Shown one piece after another: positions 1 to 7,997 of a stretch of DNA of 37,497 bases. Under the pieces are notes generated by a model. It was given only the letters and a program-made list of their open reading frames with translations. It had not been told where the DNA came from and made no database searches. The translations under genes were made by a program, and so were the position numbers. Every line of letters begins with the position of its first letter. Position 1 is the first letter of the stretch. Origin of the DNA: an uncultured bacterium (GTDB lineage Bacteria; Bacteroidota; Bacteroidia; Bacteroidales; Bacteroidaceae); the NCBI GenBank assembly GCA_905215555.1, contig CAJMQU010000044.1, positions 1 through 37,497 of the forward strand. Direction: 5' to 3'.

Positions 1-1
1 A

Positions 2-661
2 GCAGGTGACATAGGTAAGTATTTGACTGGATTTGAAGTGTTAAATCCTGAATTGGTTATTTGTCATTTAGATTCTAAAGCAACAATGCAGATCGATATT
101 ACGATTAACAAGGGTCGTGGTTATGTTCCGGCTGATGAGAACCGTGAATATTGTACGGATGTTAACGTAATTCCTATCGATTCCATTTATACTCCGATAC
201 GTAATGTGAAGTATCAGATTGAACCGTTCCGTGTTGAACAAAAGACGGACTACGATAAATTGGTACTTGAGATTACTACCGATGGTTCCATTCATCCGAA
301 GGAAGCGCTGAAAGAAGCTGCTAAGATTTTGATTTATCATTTCATGCTTTTCTCTGACGAGAAGATCACATTAGAAAGCAATGACGTGGATGGTAATGAA
401 GAATTTGATGAAGAAGTATTGCATATGCGTCAATTGTTGAAAACCAAGCTCGTTGATATGGATTTGTCAGTTCGTGCCCTCAACTGCTTGAAGGCTGCTG
501 ATGTAGAAACATTGGGCGACTTGGTACAGTTCAACAAGACGGATTTACTGAAATTCAGAAACTTCGGAAAGAAATCGCTTACTGAGCTTGATGATTTGCT
601 GGAAAGTCTGAATCTTTCGTTTGGAACCGATATTTCTAAATATAAATTAGATAAAGAATAA
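2..661 (+). CDS. rpoA: DNA-directed RNA polymerase subunit alpha (3' part of gene)
   Basis: The frame is open from base 2, so the gene enters from outside the window; the first in-frame TTG at 23 is not a start. About 219 C-terminal residues are visible. The first part is the end of the alpha N-terminal assembly domain (reads GDIGKYLTGFEV, then VEQKTDYDKLVLEI). An acidic linker follows, then the alpha C-terminal domain with the helix-hairpin-helix signature (VRALNCLKAADVETLGDLV, then FGKKSLTELDDLL) that contacts UP-element DNA and activators. It is a core subunit of RNA polymerase. rplQ begins three bases after its stop, the usual end of the bacterial alpha operon. Confidence 0.98.
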   Translation, partial: AGDIGKYLTGFEVLNPELVICHLDSKATMQIDITINKGRGYVPADENREYCTDVNVIPIDSIYTPIRNVKYQIEPFRVEQKTDYDKLVLEITTDGSIHPKEALKEAAKILIYHFMLFSDEKITLESNDVDGNEEFDEEVLHMRQLLKTKLVDMDLSVRALNCLKAADVETLGDLVQFNKTDLLKFRNFGKKSLTELDDLLESLNLSFGTDISKYKLDKE

Positions 662-664
662 AAA

Positions 665-1159
665 ATGAGACATAATAAGAAATTCAACCATTTAGGTCGT
701 ACTGCTTCTCACAGAAACGCTATGTTGTCTAACATGGCATGTTCTTTGATTAAGCACAAAAGAATCACTACGACTGTTGCAAAGGCTAAAGCTCTGAAGA
801 AGTTCGTTGAGCCTTTGATTACGAGATCAAAGGATGACACGACTAATTCTCGTCGTGTTGTGTTCAGCAATTTGCAGGACAAGCAGGTTGTAACAGAACT
901 GTTCAAGGAAATCTCAGTGAAGATTGCTGACCGTCCGGGTGGCTATACTCGTATCATCAAGACAGGACACCGTCTGGGTGACAACGCAGAAATGTGCTTC
1001 ATCGAACTCGTTGACTACAATGAAAATATGGCTAAGGAAAAAGTTGCTAAGAAAGCTACTCGTACCCGCCGTTCTAAGAAAACTGCTACAGAGGCTGCTG
1101 CTCCGGCAGAGGCTCCGGTTGCTGAGGCACCGGCAGTTGAAGAAGCTAAAGCTGAATAA
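665..1159 (+). CDS. rplQ: 50S ribosomal protein L17
   Basis: The product is 164 aa and begins MRHNKKFNHLGRTASHRNAM, the L17 signature. The conserved body runs to about residue 125 (ADRPGGYTRIIKTGHRLGDNAEM near residues 90-115). After that comes a low-complexity Lys/Arg then Ala/Glu/Pro-rich tail to residue 164, longer than in E. coli L17 (about 127 aa); such tails are common in Bacteroidetes ribosomal proteins. The protein binds 23S rRNA near the peptide exit region. The start is fixed by the conserved N-terminus and lies three bases after the rpoA stop, so it is co-transcribed with it. A strong terminator follows at 1184-1220. Confidence 0.98.
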   Translation: MRHNKKFNHLGRTASHRNAMLSNMACSLIKHKRITTTVAKAKALKKFVEPLITRSKDDTTNSRRVVFSNLQDKQVVTELFKEISVKIADRPGGYTRIIKTGHRLGDNAEMCFIELVDYNENMAKEKVAKKATRTRRSKKTATEAAAPAEAPVAEAPAVEEAKAE

Positions 1160-1183
1160 ATCAACTATTCTTTTCAGTATAAG

Positions 1184-1220
1184 AGCCGTTTCCTGTAAAG
1201 GAGGCGGCTTTTTGTTTTTT
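1184..1220 (+). terminator. Rho-independent terminator after rplQ
   Basis: The arms AGCCGTTTCCT (1184-1194) and AGGAGGCGGCT (1199-1209) pair over 11 bp, with two G-U pairs, around a GTAA loop. They are followed by TTTTGTTTTTT. This ends the ribosomal-protein/rpoA transcript. Confidence 0.9.
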
Positions 1221-1409
1221 GGGGCTATATTTGCCTTTTCTGTTTAGGCTTTCAGCCAGCACTGGAACCTTTGTTGAAAAGAGATATGGCTGGTGATATA
1301 AAACGTACTATCTTTAGCTTTTCAGGGATTTTCAAGAGGATAATGACATATCTTTCCTAAACATTCATTAAAAGGTTCTTATTTTAAACAATTGAATGAA
1401 ACAAACTGT

Positions 1410-1417
1410 TATCTTTG
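1410..1417 (+). promoter_or_regulatory. Bacteroidetes -7 promoter element (TATCTTTG)
   Basis: This is an exact match to TAnnTTTG. The expected transcription start, about 5-7 bases downstream, falls only a few bases before the ATG at 1427, so the message would be almost leaderless. No TTTG box is seen at the usual spacing. Confidence 0.6.
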
Positions 1418-1426
1418 CAAATAGAT

Positions 1427-1861
1427 ATGGCAAAGTTTTTGAAATTGATATTGTTCCTGATACTTGCAACTGCCTTTTGGGGAAGTGTGAGTGATACATT
1501 TACCGCACAAGCGGCAGATGAAATTGCTCTTGCCTCTCAGACTATTGCGGGAGAAGACGGTAATGTGCAGAGGGATGCCGTATATCAGGGGAGTTATATT
1601 CCGGCTCCGCAATTGCCGTATTTATCGGATGCAGAGATTGCGAGTTCCTGTGGAACTACCCAGTTGCTTACGTTTCCGCGTGCGCAACGTTCATATACAA
1701 CCGAATTTATACTTTCATTGAAAGACGTGGTGGAACGTTTGGCTCATCGCGATGGTGTTTTATCATTGCAACGTTCAAAATTGTTCGACACCAGTGCTTT
1801 CTATCGCTGTCATCCTGTGTGTGAATATTATGTATTTACACTAAGGCGTATCATCATTTAG
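1427..1861 (+). CDS. Small exported protein of unknown function
   Basis: The product is 144 aa. The N-terminus (MAKFLKLILFLILATAFWGS, ending in AQA-ADE near residue 32) is a good Sec signal peptide with a signal peptidase I site. The mature part is about 110 aa and has three cysteines, one in SSCGTT and two in RCHPVCEYY near the C-terminus, which could form a disulfide. I recognise no domain. The frame opens at a TTG at 1415, but that codon lies inside the -7 element TATCTTTG (1410-1417), so ATG 1427 is the likely start. It stands alone between the rplQ terminator and the next gene, which has its own promoter. Confidence 0.6.
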   Translation: MAKFLKLILFLILATAFWGSVSDTFTAQAADEIALASQTIAGEDGNVQRDAVYQGSYIPAPQLPYLSDAEIASSCGTTQLLTFPRAQRSYTTEFILSLKDVVERLAHRDGVLSLQRSKLFDTSAFYRCHPVCEYYVFTLRRIII

Positions 1862-1864
1862 ACG

Positions 1865-1896
1865 TTTGAATGAATCAAGTTCTTTTTTACCTTTTG
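1865..1896 (+). promoter_or_regulatory. Putative Bacteroidetes promoter (TTTG-N19-TACCTTTTG)
   Basis: A TTTG box at 1865-1868 is followed after 19 bases by TACCTTTTG at 1888-1896, one T longer than the TAnnTTTG consensus. Transcription would start near 1902 and give a leader of about 70 bases for the gene at 1975. Confidence 0.5.
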
Positions 1897-1974
1897 TAGC
1901 TACAGACTATACGAGGTGATTATTTTTATGTTTTTTATCAATTAACTTTTATTCATTTCAAAACGATTTAAATT

Positions 1975-2514
1975 ATGGCAACTCAAGTAATTGACGCAAC
2001 AATCTTTGCGTCTACCCATCCTGATATAGTAAAACGTACAAGTGTTTCCGGACTTATTTTCTCAGCTGTGATGCTGCTGTTAGGTATTCTGGTATTTGCA
2101 TCCACTTTTGAAATAACTGATCGCTCATCCACACTCAGCATGTTGTTGATGGTGTTAGGCACGGGCTTTTTCCTGTTAGGTATATTCCGTTTGTTCTGGA
2201 GGTCCAAAGAAGTGGTATACACGCCTACCGGGAGTGTTACGAAAGAGCGTAGTGTCTTCTTTGACTTGAAGCATATGGGCAAACTGAAAGAGATGATTGA
2301 AACAGGTCATCTTTCTGTTGAAGATGGTATAAAGAGTGAAGGAAGTGGAAATGTGCGTATGGATGTTATACTTTCTCAAGATAATAAATTTGCAGCTGTT
2401 CAGTTGTTCCAGTTCGTGCCTTATACGTACACACCGGTGACTTCTGTACATTATTACACTGGTAACGATGCAACGATTGTATCGGCTTTCTTGTTAAAGT
2501 GTAAAGTGAACTAA
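1975..2514 (+). CDS. Inner-membrane protein of unknown function, two TM segments
   Basis: The product is 179 aa. Two hydrophobic segments near residues 24-46 (VSGLIFSAVMLLLGILVFAS) and 54-75 (LSMLLMVLGTGFFLLGIFRLFW) form a membrane hairpin. A soluble C-terminal part of about 100 aa follows, rich in Lys and beta-prone residues (MDVILSQDNKFAAVQLFQFV, then a Tyr/Thr-rich stretch). There is no signal peptide and no recognised domain. A promoter-like pair lies about 80-110 bases upstream and a terminator directly downstream, so it appears to be monocistronic. I cannot assign a function. Confidence 0.7.
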   Translation: MATQVIDATIFASTHPDIVKRTSVSGLIFSAVMLLLGILVFASTFEITDRSSTLSMLLMVLGTGFFLLGIFRLFWRSKEVVYTPTGSVTKERSVFFDLKHMGKLKEMIETGHLSVEDGIKSEGSGNVRMDVILSQDNKFAAVQLFQFVPYTYTPVTSVHYYTGNDATIVSAFLLKCKVN

Positions 2515-2549
2515 TCCGTAAGGAGTTTGCTGGACTTAACTTTAAGTAA

Positions 2550-2587
2550 ATGGGGATCAGTCGGTGACGGCTATCCCCATTTTTTTC
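2550..2587 (+). terminator. Terminator between convergent genes
   Basis: The perfect 8-bp arms ATGGGGAT (2550-2557) and ATCCCCAT (2573-2580) enclose a 15-nt loop and are followed by seven T. The element overlaps the last codons and stop of the minus-strand MutS-like gene, whose TGA is the complement of 2557-2559. Confidence 0.85.
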
Positions 2588-4368
2588 ATCAGGAAGCAAG
2601 CATTCATGTTCTGGGCTACCCCTTCGCGCAGGCGATAAGAGAAAGTCAGTTCATTGTCGGTGATATCGGCTTCGAAACGATAATTACGGATATCGTCGGG
2701 GAAGATGTCGGCGAGGGTGCCGAGCATCAGGTCATGAGTGGCGATGATGCCATTGGCCTGTAAGGTCATGAATTGTTTGATGAGGGCTAGAGAACCTTTT
2801 TGCTTGTCTGTCGAGTTGGTTCCTTTTAATATTTCATCGAGGATGATGAATAATTCCTCACCGGCTTGCAGTTTGTCAATGATGAGTTTTAGGCGTTTGA
2901 GTTCGGCGAAGAAGTAAGATTCATTGTCGGTCAGAGAATCACTGGTGCGCAGGCTGGTGATGAGTCGGGCAGGATATAGTTCCATTTGCCGGGTACAGGT
3001 GGGTGCTCCGATGCAAGCTAGCAAGTAGTTGATACCTACTGTGCGGAGATATGTACTTTTGCCAGCCATATTGGCGCCGGTAATGATGATAAAGAAAGGG
3101 CGTTTCTCGATATCGATGTCGTTGCGCACACATTTGTCGCGGTTCATTAGCGGATGTCCCATGCCATAGGCGCGGAGACGGAAAGGTCGGGTGGAAATGG
3201 TGGGGTAGGAGTAGTCCGGATGGTTGTAGGCGAAAGTTCCTAGTGAACACAGAGCATCCATGTGGGCAATGGCTGTCAGCCACCGGGGCAGTTCCGAAGC
3301 ATATTGTTCTTTCCATCCTTCGATGCGCATAATCTGGCGGATTTCCCAGAAGAACAGACCGTTGAGGATGGCATACATGAAAGCGTTATTTCGTTGGTCG
3401 AGTTCGTCCATCAGTTTGCTTAGGCACTGGATGGAGTGGGATGCTGTCTGTTTTTCGCCGCCAATCCATGTTTTCACCTCGTTTAATACCCGACTTTTCG
3501 ACGGTTGGTTTTCTATAAGGCGGAGTAGATTGGCATACGTTGCCAGTATTTGTAGTTTTTTGCCATAAACGGCTTGCATCTTGGTGATTTTACCGGTGAA
3601 ACAGAAACTTGCGAATACAAAACATACCCATACGGCTCCACAAGTACTGGCCGGAATGATACCTGCAATTACAAGTGCGATGCACGCCACATTTGTTCCA
3701 CCGACCAACCAGGGCAACATGCGGAAAAACGGAATCTTCCGGAAGATACTCGGACTTTTAGCCCATGCCTTCAGTTCATCCTTGTCGGCTGTTTTTCCTT
3801 TATGCAGTAAGCCCAGTATGCGAAATTCCTGTCTGAACTCTAAAGCCGGAGCCAGTTCGCGGACAGCTTCCTGTCGGGCTTCTATTTCTTTATTCTTCTC
3901 CAGATGCGCGCCCAACCAGGCTGCTAACAGGTTCTTTCCAAGCTGCGTGCACGTCCGGTTGATATATTGAAACAGGGAATGAGGCCCGAAGACATCCAAA
4001 TCGAAACTATACAGATGTGTCGGGTCTACGAACTCGGTTCCATCTTCAAAGGATGACGTGTTATAATTCAGTGCGGCGAGCTCCTGTTCGTTGATTTCTA
4101 TCTTTTTCTCCAGATAGTCTTTCCGGTGGAACAGGCGGTTATGATACTTTATCAACAGAATGAAAGGCAGAAGTGTTACGGCAATGATGCTTGTCAGTAC
4201 TGCCCAGCCTGCCGACCAGAAGTATATGATTCCTGCTACTCCGGCAACGAACAGTAGCAGTCGAAGAGTACTTATGCGGTAAATCTCATTTTGTACTTTA
4301 TTCAGTTTTCGGCGCCCCTCTTCGACAATGTGCTGATAAGTGGCAGTTATCTCATTGATTGTGTTCAT
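2557..4368 (-). CDS. Membrane-anchored MutS-family ATPase
   Basis: The product is 603 aa from the ATG at 4368. The C-terminal half is a MutS domain-V ATPase. It has Walker A ITGANMAGKSTYLRTVG at about residues 430-445, Walker B LFIILDEILKGTNSTD, and the ATHD motif (IIATHDLMLGTLADI). There is no N-terminal mismatch-recognition domain. The N-terminus instead has two hydrophobic segments (about residues 34-51 and 54-74), and a second hydrophobic pair lies near 217-258, so it is probably a membrane protein. This matches the little-studied membrane-type MutS homologues (MutS7/8-like) and not MutS1 or MutS2; its role is unknown. An upstream in-frame TTG (4395) lies inside the promoter, which decides the start. 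Confidence 0.85.
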   Translation of the reverse strand: MNTINEITATYQHIVEEGRRKLNKVQNEIYRISTLRLLLFVAGVAGIIYFWSAGWAVLTSIIAVTLLPFILLIKYHNRLFHRKDYLEKKIEINEQELAALNYNTSSFEDGTEFVDPTHLYSFDLDVFGPHSLFQYINRTCTQLGKNLLAAWLGAHLEKNKEIEARQEAVRELAPALEFRQEFRILGLLHKGKTADKDELKAWAKSPSIFRKIPFFRMLPWLVGGTNVACIALVIAGIIPASTCGAVWVCFVFASFCFTGKITKMQAVYGKKLQILATYANLLRLIENQPSKSRVLNEVKTWIGGEKQTASHSIQCLSKLMDELDQRNNAFMYAILNGLFFWEIRQIMRIEGWKEQYASELPRWLTAIAHMDALCSLGTFAYNHPDYSYPTISTRPFRLRAYGMGHPLMNRDKCVRNDIDIEKRPFFIIITGANMAGKSTYLRTVGINYLLACIGAPTCTRQMELYPARLITSLRTSDSLTDNESYFFAELKRLKLIIDKLQAGEELFIILDEILKGTNSTDKQKGSLALIKQFMTLQANGIIATHDLMLGTLADIFPDDIRNYRFEADITDNELTFSYRLREGVAQNMNACFLMKKMGIAVTD

Positions 4369-4392
4369 TATCTTCTTTTGTTCTTTTGTTTG

Positions 4393-4424
4393 CAAAGGTA
4401 AAACAAGCTAGGGTTATAACCAAA
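4393..4424 (-). promoter_or_regulatory. Bacteroidetes promoter of the MutS-like gene
   Basis: On the minus strand, TTTG (complement of 4421-4424), 20 bases, then TACCTTTG (complement of 4393-4400) is a textbook match. Transcription should start near 4386. This excludes the TTG at 4395 as a start codon and supports ATG 4368. Confidence 0.8.
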
Positions 4425-4498
4425 TGCTTATCCTGCTTTCTCCAGTTGATATATTGATGCAAACCCTATCGGTCAAGGACACGCTCATGCCTATTAAA

Positions 4499-4617
4499 AG
4501 GGGAACTGTGCTCTCCATGCAGGGAAACTCCAGTTCCCATATAGGGAAACTTCCGTTCCCATTAGGAGAAACTCCTGTTCCCATTAGGAGAAACTACTAC
4601 CCCCTTGTAGGGTACTG
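4499..4617. repeat. Degenerate tandem repeat, 22-bp period, about 5 units
   Basis: Units start at 4499, 4521, 4543, 4564 and 4586, with lengths 22, 22, 21, 22 and 22, and a partial unit begins at 4608. A typical unit reads AGGGAAACTCCAGTTCCC plus AT-rich ends. Each unit is itself a small inverted repeat (GGGAA/TTCCC), so the array could fold as a row of hairpins. Read on the minus strand the best unit has the core AACTGGAGT, the same core as in the 22-bp array at 34699-34786. Confidence 0.8.
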
Positions 4618-4989
4618 AATAAGCTTGACTTCTTGTTTGTTTATACTTAAATAGAGTTGACCATATTTATGATTCTACCCTTTTGAGATTGACTTTTTTG
4701 TACTGCCCACTCTTACAGTTTGGCAAATCTAACTGTTTGTTTCTGTATTGCAATGTGGGTCATATATTATTCTTTATATGAGTTCCACTCTTTACCCAAC
4801 ACCTCCTCTCTTGAGGCAGCTTGTGATGGCGTGAGCATCCTGTAATACTTGATAATGGATGACATATGTTGTTTGTTTTTCCTCCTTTCTGTTGTTATTC
4901 TGCCTAGTGGATATATCGGGTGAAGAAGGGTTCTGTCGGAAATAGCTGAAGACATATATCACCGGCATCTCCACTTTTTCTTTCATTTA

Positions 4990-5022
4990 TTTGCTCTTCT
5001 TGGATAAATAATGTAACTTTCG
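4990..5022 (+). promoter_or_regulatory. Putative Bacteroidetes promoter (TTTG-N20-TAACTTTCG)
   Basis: TTTG at 4990-4993 is followed after 20 bases by TAACTTTCG at 5014-5022, one base off TAnnTTTG. It is about 40 bases before the ATG at 5060. Confidence 0.45.
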
Positions 5023-5059
5023 CTCAAATAAGAGTGGTTTAGAAAGAAAAACTTGCGGT

Positions 5060-5686
5060 ATGAAAAGGTGGTGGTTATTAGGCATATTCGGGTTATTGGT
5101 TGCTTTGCACGGGAGCGCTCAGCATGTGATATATGCTAACTTGAAGGAGCTGGTGGAAGACCGTGGCGACACACTCTCCACGTTGAAGATTGAAAAACGC
5201 TCTAAGAATCAGATTTTGCTGATGGGGGGAGCTGATTATCGCATCTCGGCAGATGAAAATCCCGGTCTCTGCCGATATTTGAAATCCCGCTGTTATGCGG
5301 TGAGGTCGGACTCAGCGTTATACGTCAACTGTAAAAAGATTCGCTATAAGCGTTTTCGTTTTGGAGGTTGGTATGCGCCTGCCATGTGGGTACAGGGCAA
5401 GATTTACTTCTATGCACAGCCCGTAGGTTCTGTGGCGGCAAGCACTACACAGCCTGCCGATGCCACGAAGCTCGGCGGAGATGTGGGCACAGCCATTGCA
5501 GCATCGGGGCTGGTGAATGCACGTGTCTACTATGAATTGAATCCGGAGACAGGTAAAGTGGAGTTTGTTGGGAAAGACAAAATGCTGCTTCTGCTGAAGA
5601 ATGAACCGGAGTTGCTGGAAGCCTTCTTACAGGAAAGTAGTGAGAAGGCAGAAGTCACAGGCAAGTATTTGTTGCGATTGAAATGA
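5060..5686 (+). CDS. Conserved exported protein, DUF6563-like
   Basis: The product is 208 aa with a cleavable signal peptide (MKRWWLLGIFGLLVALHGSAQ, cut near residue 20). The mature part contains KRSKNQILLMGGADYRI, RYLKSRCYAVRSDSALYVNCK and RYKRFRFGGWYAPAMW, then a Gly/Ala-rich segment (KLGGDVGTAIAASGLVNARVYYE), which could be membrane-interacting, and GKVEFVGKDKM. From memory of the family this resembles Bacteroidales DUF6563 proteins, whose function is unknown. It has its own promoter-like site and a strong terminator, so it is probably a single-gene transcript. Confidence 0.7.
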   Translation: MKRWWLLGIFGLLVALHGSAQHVIYANLKELVEDRGDTLSTLKIEKRSKNQILLMGGADYRISADENPGLCRYLKSRCYAVRSDSALYVNCKKIRYKRFRFGGWYAPAMWVQGKIYFYAQPVGSVAASTTQPADATKLGGDVGTAIAASGLVNARVYYELNPETGKVEFVGKDKMLLLLKNEPELLEAFLQESSEKAEVTGKYLLRLK

Positions 5687-5693
5687 CGAAATG

Positions 5694-5738
5694 ATAAATA
5701 AATCCCGCTATCCTTTGCTGATATCGGGATTTATTTAT
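5694..5738 (+). terminator. Hairpin terminator after the exported protein
   Basis: The perfect 14-bp arms ATAAATAAATCCCG (5694-5707) and CGGGATTTATTTAT (5725-5738) enclose a 17-nt loop. The 3' arm is T-rich. The element separates this gene from the hut operon. Confidence 0.8.
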
Positions 5739-5799
5739 ATATTGCGGCAGCTTACAGAAGTAAACTGATGACATTTTGTAACCTTACATCTGATATGTT

Positions 5800-7776
5800 A
5801 TGGAAATAACCCTAAGTAACACATTGCCCCCTTACCCCACTTTTGTTGAGGGTATCCGGCGGGCTCCCGACCGTGGATTCACTCTTTCGCCTGCACAGAC
5901 GGCCACGGCGTTGAAGAACGCATTGCGCTATATTCCTAAAGAATTGCATGAAACCCTTGCTCCGGAGTTCATGGAAGAGCTTCGTACACGCGGGCGCATC
6001 TACGGTTACCGATACCGTCCGCAGGGTGACCTTAAAGCGAAACCTATTGATGCGTATAAGGGGAATTGCATCGAAGGCAAAGCGTTTCAGGTAATGATTG
6101 ACAACAATCTTTGTTTTGATATCGCCCTCTATCCTTACGAACTTGTCACTTATGGCGAGACGGGACAAGTATGCCAGAACTGGATGCAATACCGTCTTAT
6201 CAAACAATATCTCGAAGTGTTGACGCCAGACCAGACACTTGTCATTGAGAGCGGGCACCCGTTGGGATTGTTCCGTTCCAAGCCCGAAGCGCCGCGCGTC
6301 ATTATTACGAATGCCATGATGGTAGGTCTTTACGACAACCAGAAAGACTGGCACGTTGCCATGCAGATGGGGGTTGCCAACTATGGGCAGATGACTGCCG
6401 GAGGCTGGATGTATATTGGCCCGCAAGGCATTGTGCATGGCACTTTCAATACTCTTCTGAATGCCGGACGCATGAAACTCAGTATTCCACAAGGAGGCAA
6501 TTTGCGGGGACATCTGTTTATATCCTCCGGTTTGGGAGGTATGAGCGGTGCCCAGCCCAAGGCGGCGGAGATGGCTGGAGCGGCTTCCATCATTGCTGAG
6601 GTGGATATGTCCCGTATTGAAACCCGTCATCGGCAAGGTTGGGTGGGGCACGTCACAGGTTCCATTCCCGAAGCCTTTTCACTTGCTCGCGAGGCGATGG
6701 ATGACAAGCGTCCTATCTCCATTGCTTATCACGGTAACATTGTCGATTTGCTGGAATATGCCGTACATCAAGCCGTACATATCGATTTGCTTTCTGACCA
6801 AACTTCTTGCCATGCTGTTTACGAAGGCGGCTACTGTCCGGTGGGATTGACCTTTGAAGAACGCACGAACCTGTTGCATGAAAATCCGCACGAATTCTGC
6901 GGGCTGGTGGATAGGTCGTTGGCACGCCACTTCCAGACGATAAAGGCGCTTGTGGAGCGGGGCACTTATTTCTTTGATTATGGAAACTCCTTTATGAAAG
7001 CCATATACGATGCCGGAGTCCGGGAGATTGCCAAAGAAGGAGATGATAAGAATGGCTTTATCTTCCCCAGCTATGTGGAAGACATTATGGGGCCGCAGCT
7101 TTTCGATTACGGTTACGGACCCTTCCGCTGGGTGTGTCTGAGTGGCAATCACGAGGATTTGATAAAGACCGACCGCGCTGCCATGGAATGTATCGACCCG
7201 AACCGTCGCGGGCAGGATTTGGATAATTACAACTGGATACGCGATGCTGAAAAGAATAACCTTGTGGTGGGTACTCAGGCACGCATTCTCTATCAGGATG
7301 CGGTGGGGCGTATGAATATAGCGCTGAAGTTTAATGAAATGGTGCGCAAAGGTGAAGTCGGTCCAATCATGCTGGGACGTGACCATCACGATGTCAGCGG
7401 TACGGATTCCCCTTTCCGGGAAACGTCGAATATTAAAGACGGCAGTAATGTCATGGCAGATATGGCTGTGCAATGCTTTGCCGGAAACTGTGCGCGGGGG
7501 ATGAGCCTTGTGGCATTGCATAACGGTGGAGGCGTTGGCATTGGGAAGGCGATTAACGGAGGCTTCGGTATGGTGTGCGATGGCAGCGAGCGGGTGGATG
7601 AGATACTTCGTTCGGCAATGCTTTGGGACGTGATGGGCGGTGTGGCACGCCGTTCGTGGGCACGAAACGAACATGCGATGGAGACGAGTGAGGAGTTCAA
7701 CCGGACGCATGCTGACGGTTATCATATCACAATGCCCTATGTGGCGGATGACGAACTGGTTAATAAGTATATATAA
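5800..7776 (+). CDS. hutU: Urocanate hydratase
   Basis: The product is 658 aa and is cytosolic. It converts urocanate to 4-imidazolone-5-propionate using tightly bound NAD+, the second step of histidine degradation. Family signatures include AYKGNCIEGKAFQVM (about residue 85), GQMTAGGWMYIGPQGIVHGT (197-215), the NAD-site glycine motif SGLGGMSGAQPKA (243-254), and near the C-terminus GRDHHDVSG and HNGGGVGIGKAINGGFGMVCDG. It is about 100 aa longer than the classic Pseudomonas/Bacillus form (about 555 aa) and nearer in length to the mammalian-type enzyme, which is usual in Bacteroidetes. It is the first gene of the hut operon. I see no clear TAnnTTTG promoter just upstream. Confidence 0.97.
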   Translation: MEITLSNTLPPYPTFVEGIRRAPDRGFTLSPAQTATALKNALRYIPKELHETLAPEFMEELRTRGRIYGYRYRPQGDLKAKPIDAYKGNCIEGKAFQVMIDNNLCFDIALYPYELVTYGETGQVCQNWMQYRLIKQYLEVLTPDQTLVIESGHPLGLFRSKPEAPRVIITNAMMVGLYDNQKDWHVAMQMGVANYGQMTAGGWMYIGPQGIVHGTFNTLLNAGRMKLSIPQGGNLRGHLFISSGLGGMSGAQPKAAEMAGAASIIAEVDMSRIETRHRQGWVGHVTGSIPEAFSLAREAMDDKRPISIAYHGNIVDLLEYAVHQAVHIDLLSDQTSCHAVYEGGYCPVGLTFEERTNLLHENPHEFCGLVDRSLARHFQTIKALVERGTYFFDYGNSFMKAIYDAGVREIAKEGDDKNGFIFPSYVEDIMGPQLFDYGYGPFRWVCLSGNHEDLIKTDRAAMECIDPNRRGQDLDNYNWIRDAEKNNLVVGTQARILYQDAVGRMNIALKFNEMVRKGEVGPIMLGRDHHDVSGTDSPFRETSNIKDGSNVMADMAVQCFAGNCARGMSLVALHNGGGVGIGKAINGGFGMVCDGSERVDEILRSAMLWDVMGGVARRSWARNEHAMETSEEFNRTHADGYHITMPYVADDELVNKYI

Positions 7777-7783
7777 TACTGAT

Positions 7784-7866
7784 CCTAACGGGGGAGGTGG
7801 CAGGTAAACCACAGATTACTTAATATATAAAGATTACTATTCTACCCTGCCATCCCGCCCTTTAGG
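7784..7866. repeat. Imperfect palindrome between hutU and ftcD
   Basis: The left arm (7784-7804, begins CCTAACGGGGGAGG and ends TGGCAGG) and the right arm (7846-7866, begins CCTGCCA and ends TTTAGG) match as inverted repeats at 17 of 21 positions. The AT-rich spacer is 41 bp. There is no U tract, so this is not an obvious terminator. The G-rich sequence resembles that of the element at 8891-9018. Confidence 0.6.
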
Positions 7867-7997
7867 TAAGGGTTATACCAAAATCACTTTGTGCATTCCG
7901 AGTGAATGATTCTCTTGGTCTGCACCTGGTCCAGCATTTTAGTACGGCCTATATAATAAGAAGAATATAACAAGAACACTCAAAATAGAAAACCAAT

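Larger units (their letters stand above)
4369..5059. other. Gene-free region of about 690 bp
   Basis: It holds the MutS-like promoter, the 22-bp repeat array (4499-4617) and, at its right end, the promoter of the gene at 5060. Between about 4620 and 4980 I see only short minus-strand frames (about 60 aa) without a recognisable start signal or domain, and no RNA gene. Confidence 0.6.

Noticed and set aside
4499..4617. CRISPR array
   Set aside because: Units of 22 bp are directly adjacent and degenerate, with no spacers and no cas genes.
4767..4986. Two minus-strand frames of 62-64 aa in the gene-free region
   Set aside because: No start signal or recognisable domain, and the two overlap each other in different frames.
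6679..7812. Long minus-strand frame (377 aa) opposite hutU
   Set aside because: It lies wholly antisense to a clear enzyme gene, has a His-rich composition typical of shadow frames, and has no domain or start signal.
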